This document shows positions 11,076 through 19,164 of a stretch of 22,457 bases of DNA, piece by piece. The number at the start of each line of letters is the position of its first letter. Positions within the stretch are counted from its first letter, which is position 1. The position numbers and the translations under genes are program-made. Source of the DNA: Gracilaria domingensis (lineage: Eukaryota > Rhodophyta > Florideophyceae > Gracilariales > Gracilariaceae); the NCBI GenBank assembly GCA_022539475.1, contig VCMS01000500.1:1-22457 (forward strand). The letters run 5' to 3'. The notes beneath the pieces were generated by a model. The model made no database searches. It was given only the letters and a program-made list of their open reading frames with translations, and was not told the DNA's origin.

Positions 11076-11666
11076 ATCGCTTACGGTGAACTCAGAAGTT
11101 TGCCTTCAATACGGGTGGGCCACAAGTTTGGGATGCTCGCAGATCACGCACAACTTCGAACATCCGCTGATCGGGTGCTCGATCCTAGTGGGATGCCTTC
11201 ATTCCTTCCCATGTTAACATTCAACAAAAATATCGAAAGTTCCACTAGAATGCATGGCGAAGGTAATCTACTCTCAATAGGGTATATCGGGTGATCATGA
11301 TGATGATGTACCCATACACGTGCTGAAACGGGAGGCTATTCGTGGGCTTCTGGAGATTAAGTTAAAACACCGGAAAACCTCATACGCAGCTCCACAGGAC
11401 GGGCAGTTTGGGATTCATGGACTGAGAATTTGGCGAGTTTTAAACTGCTGGGCCACAGGGCGTCAAAGCGCAAACTGCGCTGATATCACAATACTGTCGC
11501 AGAATCTGCGTGGGTAAGCTTTGAACCAAGGGTAGGTCTGTCACAGATGCGAAGTATCTTTGATATATACACTATCGGATGCCGACCAAAAGGAAAGCCT
11601 CCACGCGTAGCGTCGTTATGTATATTTAGGAGGCGATGCAAAGCAGACTTCAACCCAGGCCCGTAT
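11076..11666. other. Gene-free stretch upstream of the EndoU gene
   Basis: This should hold the EndoU promoter, since that gene reads leftward from 11075. I recognise no TATA-like element with confidence. A short ATG/GAT trinucleotide run occurs at about 11296-11308. Plus-strand frames 11100-11294 and 11320-11517 have no family match. Confidence 0.4.
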
Positions 11667-11703
11667 TTCTGACTGACTACTTTTACGAAGTGGTCAGTCA
11701 GAA
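11667..11703. repeat. Long inverted repeat with GTCAGTCAG units
   Basis: Arms of 16 bases (11667-11682 and 11688-11703) are complementary except at one position that would still pair as G-U in RNA, around a 5-base loop. CTGACTGAC in the left arm (11669-11677) is the complement of GTCAGTCAG in the right arm (11693-11701), and a third direct copy of GTCAGTCAG follows at 11724-11732. It lies about 110 bases past the 3' end of the hAT transposase remnant, so it could be a transposon sub-terminal structure or a MITE-like tip. Confidence 0.7.
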
Positions 11704-11815
11704 GTCATCTATTTTTGATCGAAGTCAGTCAGATTAGTCATGATGTAGTCATCAAACAAACAGAGACACAAACCCAAGCATTAGAACCCATGATCATCGC
11801 GACACACCTGTTGCA

Positions 11816-12733
11816 TTAGATGTCATCAATCCTACGACACACTTTCACGATAACACGACAAAACCCAGCTGCCTTCGGATGCAACACGGCATTTTGCACG
11901 CCCTGAAAGCTTTCAACTTCCGAATGAACAAAGGAGCGGATAATTTCTGCCATCTCCAACGTTCCCGTTAGCAAAGAGGTCCTGATAGAACATTCTGTCC
12001 GGACAAGATCACTAAAAAGACACTCAGCAGGAGCAGATGATGCCTGAGCGGAGAGCACAGCAAGTGCAACGCGATTAAACGGAACTGGACTGACAAAACC
12101 ATGACGGTCGTTCACCTTTTTCCAGTATCTTAAAGCTATTCCAGGATCCCGGCGTCCCTTTTGCACTAGATCGGTAATCATAGCACGATGAAAGATGCTA
12201 AAAACTGCTCTTAAATCATCTGAATGAGCTGATAGATCTTCGTCCAACTCTACAGCTTCCCTGATAACAGACGTAATTAAAAGCCGTATGTACACCTCTT
12301 TCTCCGTCTGTGTGGCTTTCAGAAAGTCGAGAGTACGTTCGTTAACATCCAAAAGTGCTGCTAAATGAAACAACAGCACTCTGCGTGACCTTCGCAACTC
12401 TATCGGTGGGGAATACTGCAAAGGTAGAGCCCTAATATTGTCATAATTCACTGGTTGATCTGGAGCCCATGTGGCTCTGTTCTCTTCCATCACATTCCAA
12501 ACATGTCCCAAGCGTTCCTTGACATGTTGTGCTAAATTCAAAGCTAAACTCTTTGCATAGGGAACAAGCGATGTTATAGAACGTGCCTCATCTCTCTTAA
12601 AAGCAGCCAATGCACTGCTCTGGCGACTTGGCAGCGCAGTTCCGACGTTAACGTCAGTAGCTCCATCAAATTCGATGTCAAGTGTTGCAGCCTGAGCTAG
12701 TTCATTTTCATGGGCTGACATACTCCCACCCAT
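11816..12733 (-). CDS. hAT-superfamily transposase, C-terminal fragment
   Basis: hAT transposases cut and paste DNA elements with short terminal inverted repeats and 8-bp target duplications. The diagnostic part is the C-terminal dimerisation region: VALAVLSAQASSAPAECLFSD followed by RTSLLTGTLEMAEIIRSF, matching the usual pattern of small and polar residues before a Phe-Ser and a later Arg/Leu-rich helix. I place the start at ATG 12731-12733; the open frame continues to 12898, but only through a GTG and into DNA of different character. The 305 residues are about half a full transposase; the N-terminal BED finger and first catalytic Asp region are absent, so it is probably an immobile remnant or a domesticated piece. 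The stop is TAA at 11816-11818. Confidence 0.65.
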   Translation of the reverse strand: MGGSMSAHENELAQAATLDIEFDGATDVNVGTALPSRQSSALAAFKRDEARSITSLVPYAKSLALNLAQHVKERLGHVWNVMEENRATWAPDQPVNYDNIRALPLQYSPPIELRRSRRVLLFHLAALLDVNERTLDFLKATQTEKEVYIRLLITSVIREAVELDEDLSAHSDDLRAVFSIFHRAMITDLVQKGRRDPGIALRYWKKVNDRHGFVSPVPFNRVALAVLSAQASSAPAECLFSDLVRTECSIRTSLLTGTLEMAEIIRSFVHSEVESFQGVQNAVLHPKAAGFCRVIVKVCRRIDDI

Positions 12734-12898
12734 TATACACAATGTCTCATAAAGTTCTCTCAGCAATCGCGGTGCTCTAGATAGTGTCACTTTTTGTGGT
12801 ATAGCCGATCGGTGCGAGCTGCTAGTGGGGAGCCCTGCGTGGGCTCGACCCGGCAGAGGAGTGAAACACGTGACACCTAATAGGTCGGCAACACCCAC

Positions 12899-14364
12899 CG
12901 TTGCCTATAGTGCACGGTGACCAAGTGGTAAATACGCCTGCACTGGTGTGCGGCAGGCACGTATAACCCTCAAGGTCAGCAAAACTATTAGAAAACTACT
13001 AGACTTACCAATTGGTGACTGTAGAACCGAACTGGTGTCAAATTAGCCTAGTTGGTGCTTGACTTTACCATTTGGTGTGGGAGGTTAGCGTCTCGGGGGT
13101 TTAGTACACCCGAGCGCCCCTCCGGCTCTCACGGGCCTAGTGCCACGTGGGCCACCTGGAGGTGCATTTGTGGTGCACCACCCCGGCCACATATCTATAC
13201 TACCTAGTAATTATTAATTCTAAATCATCGAGAATAGACTAATTAGTCCTGTCCAAGCCTGCGCTGGCGCGTCCCACGTGGTACAGTAAACACACGTGCC
13301 CGGGAGCCCGTGACGTCACCACTTGGTCTTGTAGAGCCCCCGTTGATCTGGCCGAGCTATACTACAGACCCCCCTCCTACCGACAGGCACGCCCCGTGGC
13401 TGCGAAGTTCCCACGGCGTTTGCCGCCTTTTCGCCAAACGGTCGTCGGCGCGCATCGCCTGGCGCACGGCGCGTCTCGCGATGACGCGAAGACGGCGCGG
13501 TGCACGGCGCGGTTCGCCATATGCACTGCACCGCCATTACCCATGTCGCCGTACCCCCTGTGGTAGGTGCGACCGTACCTTACATCCCTCGTGGTATTGG
13601 AACGCGAAACCGCGAACCGCGACCATTCAGGTTGATCTTGTCGCGCGCCTGGTACCACGTGGTTGTCTTCGCCTCTTCAGTCCCTCCCGGAGGAGTCCGC
13701 CACTCCATCTTCCCCTGTCCGTCCTCCCCCTGGGCGGGTTAGTCCCGGCTTACCAGTTGGTTTCGAGCCCCCCGTCGGTGGGGTTCGCAGTTGTCAACCG
13801 ATCGGCACACCGCCCCCTCGTGGTGTCGCTCCTATTCTTTGTTGGCCACTTGGTCTTGTGCCGTACTGAGGTGATACCTCGTTGGTTCCGACACGTACTG
13901 TTTCTCTGCTTGAGTGAGGGCGCCACTGGGGTGTCGTTGCCTTGGGCGGCGGCGTCGAGGGTGAGGAGACTCCTGCCCGTGGCTCTTCAGACTTCGTGAC
14001 CGTACCGGTGCTGACGCCGCTTCTACCTAGTGGTCTGCCTCATCGTGGTGTTCAGGCTTGATTCAGGTCCAGCCGAGGGGTTTACCCGACTGCGCGGCGT
14101 TCAGCGCCCCTCCACCTGGTTCCTCGCGGTCTCCTTCCGTCCCTCAGGTTCCCTCTGGGGTGGTTGTGACCCCCCTTGTTCACGGAACCCGTCCAGCCGG
14201 CTTACAACCCTGGTCATTTTCACGGTGTGTCAGCTCGCTCGAGCGGCGTGCCCGTTCTCTGTGACCCCTCAGGTTTCATCTAGTCATCCAATTGGTGGTG
14301 TTCCCCCTCTCGGTTGGTATCCTCCGTGGCACGCTCTCGCTCCAACTCGCGCCTTTTATACCTC
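12899..14364. other. Non-coding leader or LTR-like DNA at the left edge of the retroelement region
   Basis: No ATG-initiated gene is convincing; the frame 13310-13999 starts at GTG and is Arg/Pro/Leu-rich without a domain. The stretch contains seven ACC-N4-GGT motifs (12919, 13007, 13067, 13318, 13654, 13752, 14025), among the densest clusters in the window, plus short hairpins such as GCCTGC/GCAGGC at 12936-12958. It precedes the plus-strand ORF pair and may be its promoter and 5' leader, or part of a long terminal repeat. Proof of an LTR needs a second copy, which I do not see here. Confidence 0.4.
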
Positions 14365-16299
14365 ATGGGTGATCAACCCGCTTCCCCAACAGGGTGGTCG
14401 ATGACGTTCGAGCGCCGTGAAGACGGTGCCGAGGAGGGCATCGCGCGCGCCCTTCCCGTTGTGGTGGACCCCGGGGGTGAGACGGCGCCGTTTCAATCGA
14501 ATTACCACGTGGTTGACTCTTCGCAGCCCTGTCTGCCGTCCCAGACCGGTACACCTGTGTCCTTTCCATCGGGCGCCGAGGCTCCCGTGGAGGCCAACCA
14601 CTTGGTATTGGAGGAGCCGCACTTCGACCCTATAAAGGGATATTCGGCTTCTGAAGTCTCCCCCTCGGCGGAGGTCAACCGTTCGGTTCGCGAAACTGTT
14701 GCCTCCCGGTCGAGGATGTCTGGCAAGACCCCTGGGGTAGCGCGCGGCCGCGGAGGTGGCATCTTCAAGCCTAACACGCGGTCGAGTACGCGTTCTCGTC
14801 AAGACCCTTACGGTCGCGGTGGGTATGATCCCTACGCAGCCGCCGCGGGCCCGAGCAACGTTAACCCTCTTGCGGTGGCCGGTACGGTGGAGGCTCAACA
14901 GCTGAATCCTCATGACACTAATAGGACGCACGGGCAGCCGCATGCCCATTATGGTGCACGCTTTGCCGATATCTCCGCCGAATTGGTTGCCCTGGGGAAC
15001 TGGCCTTTCCACATCAGTTCCTCACTCTGTCCCTTGCGGTTCCGCCACATGGGTCTCACGCAGTATACCGCAATTGCCCGTTGGGATTGTCGCCGGTTGG
15101 AGGCGGTGCCTATGGCACCTGCTCCACCACGCAAGGGCGAGAAGCAGAGCCGGTTCGGTCGACAACAGTGTTTCCATGCGCGGCAGCGACACACGAAGTT
15201 TCTATACTACATCCCCGTGGCCGTAGCGTCGGATCTCCCCTTCATCCGCTGCGATGGGGAGGTCCACTACTTCCGCCGTTTGGTAGATATCCTTCACCGC
15301 TTGGACGAACCTGCTACGCACATCGAGGTCGATCTGGAGTACGTCGCGTTTGAGCGCCCTTTAGATACCAATTATTGGACTGACCGTGGGAGGTGGGCGA
15401 CCGATGCGATGGCTGAGAACCGTGTTCGTCATCGTAACAACCGTACGCGGACCATGTTCCTGTTCCACAACGTTGAGTATTGGTCGCAGAGCGACCACAA
15501 CCGCCGGACATGGTATGTCAATCGACCCTCTTGGTGGGACCACTATGAAGTATGTCAGTGGCTGGAAGTGCCGACCCCGCCGGTCCTTGCGTACTTTGGT
15601 AGTAGCATCTCCCTCGAGAGGAACAACGCATATGCCGTTTGGTCGGTCGCGCGCAGCGAGTGGGCCGTCATGGTGGCTATCCTCGCCCTTCAGGCTTCCG
15701 TGGAAGGTGTGACTTGGGACACGCGCTGCCCTGACAAGTCTGTCGGGATCAGCGGAACTCAACCAGTTGGTCGTATCTTCAATATTCCCAACGATGTGGT
15801 CGGCGACATTCGTGCCATGGGGCTCTCCAACATCGTGGAGGGCACCAAATATACTGCGCAGCAGTTGGATGGCTACCTCACTGCGGTAAGTAACCACAAT
15901 TGGGGGCCTGAACAGGGTTGGGATGTCTACGACCCGGAGGTTCATAGCATCGTGCCTCTCCAACAGCAGCACATGGCTGGCGAAGACCCATTTGGTAATG
16001 ACGATACCGTGATGGTGGCTGCCGAGAACTATGAGTCCCCCGCATTGCCTCCGTCGGCACCTGTACAGGCTACTCCTCCGACCAGCGTGGCTGCGCCTGT
16101 TCCAAGTGGTCCGGCGAACCCTCAGGCGGCTGCTCACCCTCCCGGACGGGCTGCCCAGGGGCCTCTTCGGGTTGGTTTCCAGTCGCTTCCGGTGAATCCG
16201 GTGCCCCCTGGTGGTGATAGTGGCGCGATACGGAGCGCTCTGGCTCGTCTCAACCACGCCTCGATGGTGCACTTCAACCGTCCTGGTCTCAATGAATGA
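14365..16299 (+). CDS. ORF1, orphan structural-like protein of the plus-strand unit
   Basis: This is a 644-residue frame from ATG 14365 (context CTCATGG) to TGA 16297-16299; the open frame begins earlier, at a TTG. I recognise no family. An N-terminal Pro/Ser/acidic region is followed by a basic Arg-Gly segment (about residues 124-153, including RGRGGG and YGRGG). A long Trp/Tyr/His-rich and probably globular core spans about residues 202-553, and a Pro/Ala-rich tail follows. It lacks the helical Gag signature I know from Ty3/gypsy and has no CCHC knuckle. A nucleic-acid-binding N-terminus plus a large folded core fits a coat or Gag-like protein, but that is inference. It overlaps ORF2 by 8 bases and faces pol tail to tail. 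Four ACC-N4-GGT motifs lie inside it. Confidence 0.6.
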   Translation: MGDQPASPTGWSMTFERREDGAEEGIARALPVVVDPGGETAPFQSNYHVVDSSQPCLPSQTGTPVSFPSGAEAPVEANHLVLEEPHFDPIKGYSASEVSPSAEVNRSVRETVASRSRMSGKTPGVARGRGGGIFKPNTRSSTRSRQDPYGRGGYDPYAAAAGPSNVNPLAVAGTVEAQQLNPHDTNRTHGQPHAHYGARFADISAELVALGNWPFHISSSLCPLRFRHMGLTQYTAIARWDCRRLEAVPMAPAPPRKGEKQSRFGRQQCFHARQRHTKFLYYIPVAVASDLPFIRCDGEVHYFRRLVDILHRLDEPATHIEVDLEYVAFERPLDTNYWTDRGRWATDAMAENRVRHRNNRTRTMFLFHNVEYWSQSDHNRRTWYVNRPSWWDHYEVCQWLEVPTPPVLAYFGSSISLERNNAYAVWSVARSEWAVMVAILALQASVEGVTWDTRCPDKSVGISGTQPVGRIFNIPNDVVGDIRAMGLSNIVEGTKYTAQQLDGYLTAVSNHNWGPEQGWDVYDPEVHSIVPLQQQHMAGEDPFGNDDTVMVAAENYESPALPPSAPVQATPPTSVAAPVPSGPANPQAAAHPPGRAAQGPLRVGFQSLPVNPVPPGGDSGAIRSALARLNHASMVHFNRPGLNE

Positions 16300-17095
16300 C
16301 ATCCTCACCGCTGTGGATACTCTTACCAACTTGCTCCCCGTGGTTGCTCACCACGAGCGGCGCACTTCTGAGCTGCGACAGTTCCGCGACTACTTCCAGC
16401 GCAATCTCTACCGTGAGGTGACAGCCTATGTTGGTCAGTTGAGCAACCTTGTGGAAGGCCACGCGCCGTTACATCGACCCCCTGTGGACAGTTTCAACCC
16501 GTACGCTCCTGCGTCACAGCAACCTGCGACCCCAATGGTAGGCTTTGGTGGCCTTGGTACGTATCAACTCCCTGGTGGACCTCCTGGTGGTGATCCTGCG
16601 GCACCTTTCCATACTCCGCTTGGTCCTCACAACGTTCCTCTTCCTCTAGCAAGTACTGGGACAGGAGCACCAAGTGGTTTCTCAACTGGTTTCCGTTCGG
16701 CTCCGCTTCCGCCGACGTCCGGTGCTTCTAGGCCGCCTACTGGTCTGACCCCCGGTGCAGGGCCGTCTAGTGGTCTTGCTCCTCCGACCTCTGGTGGCAT
16801 CCCTCCGTCTAGCTTACCGCCTTCCTTCCATCCACCCACTGGTCCTGCGAATACCATGCCGGTAGTCAGCAGCGGTACCCCTGCGGGACCTGCTGGTACT
16901 TCTGCTCCCTTACCAAGCGGTGGTGCGCCACCGAGCGCGGCTAGCGGCGGGGGCGGAAGCTCCGCCGGACCTATGTCGGTGTCCTCTGGTCGTGGAGGTT
17001 CCGCTTCATCTCGCGGGACCTCCCGTGGACGTGGTCGCGGTCGTGGAACCAGTCGTGGACGCGGACGTGGCCGTGGGTCCTCCAAGGCCTCCTAA
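16292..17095 (+). CDS. ORF2, Pro/Gly/Ser-rich protein with an Arg-Gly-rich tail
   Basis: This is a 267-residue frame starting at ATG 16292, which overlaps the end of ORF1 in ATGAATGA, a classic stop/restart arrangement. Residues 1-56 look helical and may oligomerise. Residues about 60-225 are low-complexity Pro/Gly/Ser/Thr with recurring PPT, SG and GPP. The last 35 or so residues are built from SRGRGRGRG units, an RGG/GR-type nucleic-acid-binding tail reminiscent of foamy-virus Gag GR boxes rather than of CCHC nucleocapsids. No catalytic motif is visible. The stop is TAA at 17093-17095, with a polyadenylation signal 38 bases on. Function is unknown; genome or RNA binding together with ORF1 is the most economical guess. 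Confidence 0.58.
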   Translation: MNDILTAVDTLTNLLPVVAHHERRTSELRQFRDYFQRNLYREVTAYVGQLSNLVEGHAPLHRPPVDSFNPYAPASQQPATPMVGFGGLGTYQLPGGPPGGDPAAPFHTPLGPHNVPLPLASTGTGAPSGFSTGFRSAPLPPTSGASRPPTGLTPGAGPSSGLAPPTSGGIPPSSLPPSFHPPTGPANTMPVVSSGTPAGPAGTSAPLPSGGAPPSAASGGGGSSAGPMSVSSGRGGSASSRGTSRGRGRGRGTSRGRGRGRGSSKAS

Positions 17096-17133
17096 GTCAC
17101 CTCGTGGTTCCCTCTCGTGGATTCTTCTCGACT

Positions 17134-17139
17134 AATAAA
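17134..17139 (+). terminator. Polyadenylation signal of the ORF1/ORF2 transcript
   Basis: AATAAA lies 38 bases after the ORF2 stop and is followed by a GT/T-rich stretch (about 17140-17180: TGTGTTC, CTTCTTTTGTTTTCC) that fits a downstream element. This supports a real plus-strand transcript ending before the convergent pol gene. Confidence 0.6.
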
Positions 17140-17233
17140 GTGTCTTGCATTGTGTTCTCTGATCTTCTTTTGTTTTCCTGTTAGGTTAGTTAGTTAGCTT
17201 TTCGTGTAGCGTGGCGTTCAACAGCTTCGATAA

Positions 17234-17253
17234 CCCCCCCCCCTTTCCTTAGC
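17234..17253 (-). promoter_or_regulatory. Polypurine tract at the end of pol
   Basis: On the minus strand the sequence reads GCTAAGGAAAGGGGGGGGGG, running through the pol stop codon (TAA at 17249-17251). A purine tract here is where LTR retrotransposons keep the plus-strand DNA primer, immediately before the 3' LTR. If so, the LTR would begin near 17233 and run toward lower coordinates, that is, into the intergenic gap and plus-strand ORFs. No second LTR copy is visible to confirm it. Confidence 0.5.
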
Positions 17254-18928
17254 GACGCGTACCACGCGAAGCAATACCAGTTGGTGGGGGCGTTCGCCCT
17301 TGTTTGCGCCAGTATCGGATGATGAAGTTGTTAGGGATATGACCAGGTGGTTCCATAGAGTCGTGCTCGGGCGACCATCCATACCATCTTACCCGGTAGC
17401 GCATACCCTTTGTGGTGTGTTCGTGACCTACAATGGTGTCAATAGCGCACTCCTGAGCGTCTACTTGAGGGTGTGACTCTTCCATTTGGTCATGGGGTGC
17501 GTGGCTCCCCGTGGGTGGTGTGACCCGTTGGTCTTGCCGAGGCTCGATCTCCTGTGCCGCTTGGGTCGTGGGGTCAGCCGTTACGGCTCTGGTGGAAGGT
17601 TGACCGCTCGGCTGACTCATCATAGGAGGGGGTATGGGAGACGTTTGCTCCCTCTCCGCTTCCTGCTGCGTTGGCTCACCTATTGGTTGTGCATTCGCTG
17701 TCGTCGGTTGTGCGGCCTTGACAATCCTGTCGATGGAGACCGTGTTCTCCAAACCTTCCATTATGACCGTAGCGGTATGCTCGTCGGAGCGAATCACCTT
17801 GTATGGTCCCGTGGACTTGGGTAGTAGTTTAGAATTGATATCCTCCTCAAGGCGGATGTCCTCTTCCATCTCCGCTGGGGTTGGTCGCTTACCTTTTGGT
17901 GGCACGTCAAGGAAGACCATGTCTCCTGCTACCACTTTGGTCACTTTGCTCACCGTTCGGTCATAGTCCGCTTTATACCGTTCTTGGGCTGCTGTCATCT
18001 TAACTTTGGCAGCAGCCAAAGCGGCGCGTAACTTCTGGAGTATGTCTCTCTTGACCTTCGCCGGTGTGAGTGTCCCGGCCGCTTCCGAGCGGTCAGGTCC
18101 AGGCTGGACGATAATACCATGTGGTGTTCGCGAAAGTACCAGGTCGAATGGGGTTGTTTGAGTGACCCTGTGGACCTGGAGGTTGTACGCATATGTCAAT
18201 GGTTGGACATACTCCGACCATGTGGTTTGGTGCTCTTCGACATAGTGCCGTAGGCGTGCCACTAGGGTCTTATTGAAGCGTTCCACTTGGCCGTTTGTTT
18301 GAGGATGATAGGCCGTGGTAAAGTAGTGCTTGACCCCTAGCATTGTACAAACCGCCTCGAAGAACTTAGAAGCTAGGTTCGAACCGTTATCGGTCAGTAG
18401 GTACATGGGAGCACCGTACGGGTAGACCCAATTCTCCAGGAAGGCTGTCGCTAGTGTCGTTGCCGTTTGGTTCTTCAGAGGTATGGCTCTGGTGAGCTTT
18501 GTGAACCTGTCGGTTATGACTACTACAAAGCGATAACCCTCTGAGGTCTTGGGCAGGGGCCCCAGTATGTCGATTGCTACGAATTCCAGGGGCCCCGCCG
18601 CCGGGAATAGCTTTAGGTACTTCCTGTGCTTCGCCACACCACCTCGGGTCTTAATGCACGAATTGCATTGCGCCACATAGGTATATACATCGTTAGCCAT
18701 ATGCGGCCAGTAGAATTGCCTCCGAAGGGTATAGTACAACCGCGTGGCTCCAGGGTGCCCCGAAAGCCGTGGATTGTGTGACAGATATAACACCCTTTGT
18801 CTTAATGACTCAGGTACGACCTTCTGGAGAGCTCCGTCTAAAGGTGAGCGTCTGATGAGGTACCCATTGTGGTCGACGTCGAAATGAGAATCCTTCCTTC
18901 CAAGTACGTCAGCGAGCGTCTTGCACAA
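17249..18928 (-). CDS. Ty3/gypsy integrase with chromodomain
   Basis: The integrase inserts the element's cDNA. Residues 51-91 carry the HHCC zinc-binding domain (His51, His58, Cys88, Cys91). The rve core shows Asp120 in AIDILGP, Asp180 in LTDNGSN and Glu216 in GQVERFN, with 35 residues between the last two, the usual D,D35E spacing. A GPY module follows (Gly374-Pro375-Tyr376 in KSTGPYKV), then a Pro/Gln-rich linker, and a C-terminal chromodomain at about 493-543 (RYRVRWYGWSPEHDSMEP). The chromodomain keeps two aromatic positions but lacks the N-terminal cage aromatic, as in group II chromodomains that may not read histone methylation in the usual way. The frame enters from the preceding segment by a -1 change near 18955. 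This exon-like block is itself uninterrupted for 559 codons and looks functional. Confidence 0.9.
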   Translation of the reverse strand: MCKTLADVLGRKDSHFDVDHNGYLIRRSPLDGALQKVVPESLRQRVLYLSHNPRLSGHPGATRLYYTLRRQFYWPHMANDVYTYVAQCNSCIKTRGGVAKHRKYLKLFPAAGPLEFVAIDILGPLPKTSEGYRFVVVITDRFTKLTRAIPLKNQTATTLATAFLENWVYPYGAPMYLLTDNGSNLASKFFEAVCTMLGVKHYFTTAYHPQTNGQVERFNKTLVARLRHYVEEHQTTWSEYVQPLTYAYNLQVHRVTQTTPFDLVLSRTPHGIIVQPGPDRSEAAGTLTPAKVKRDILQKLRAALAAAKVKMTAAQERYKADYDRTVSKVTKVVAGDMVFLDVPPKGKRPTPAEMEEDIRLEEDINSKLLPKSTGPYKVIRSDEHTATVIMEGLENTVSIDRIVKAAQPTTANAQPIGEPTQQEAEREQTSPIPPPMMSQPSGQPSTRAVTADPTTQAAQEIEPRQDQRVTPPTGSHAPHDQMEESHPQVDAQECAIDTIVGHEHTTKGMRYRVRWYGWSPEHDSMEPPGHIPNNFIIRYWRKQGRTPPPTGIASRGTRR

Positions 18929-19164
18929 CCTATCGGTCGATTGTTCGCGTAAGATTCCTCACGGGTGATTGGAGCGTGTTCCCCTTCCTCCACAGGAAGG
19001 AGGGTCTCCACTACCACTTGGTACGTACTGTCATCATGCCAGTATCCCTTCAGAACTTCATTGACCTCGTGGTTAGCTGGTTCTATAGTAAAGCATGGGA
19101 TGTCGTCGTCCACTGGGTCAGTGTCCAATCCTTCGGTATTCAACCGGGACAATGCATCCGCCAC
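18838..19164 (-). CDS. RNase H end and RNase H-integrase spacer of pol
   Basis: This part of pol opens with ADALSRLN, the conserved end of Ty3/gypsy RNase H, and continues through an acidic spacer (PVDDDIP, EEGEHAP) that leads to the integrase. It reads in a different frame from both neighbours. The frame enters at a C run on the plus strand (19176-19179) and leaves at 18955-18956, a T pair on the plus strand. It would be part of one polyprotein in an intact copy. Confidence 0.7.
   Translation of the reverse strand: MADALSRLNTEGLDTDPVDDDIPCFTIEPANHEVNEVLKGYWHDDSTYQVVVETLLPVEEGEHAPITREESYANNRPIGCARRSLTYLEGRILISTSTTMGTSSDAHL

Noticed and set aside
12917..12960. tRNA- or SINE-like A-box followed by a GCCTGC/GCAGGC hairpin
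   Set aside because: The loop is too long for an anticodon arm and no B-box follows; the A-box resemblance comes from an ACC-N4-GGT copy.
13130..13140. ACGGGCCT as the right terminal inverted repeat of the hAT element (paired with AGGCCCGT near 11657)
   Set aside because: Only 8 bases match and the flanking 8-mers do not form a target-site duplication.
13310..13999. 229-codon plus-strand ORF upstream of ORF1
   Set aside because: Begins at GTG, is Arg/Pro/Leu-rich, and other frames are also open in this GC-rich stretch; I treat it as leader DNA.
17181..17200. Telomere-like GTTAG/TTAG repeats
   Set aside because: Only three to four imperfect units in the convergent intergenic gap; too short to be telomeric.
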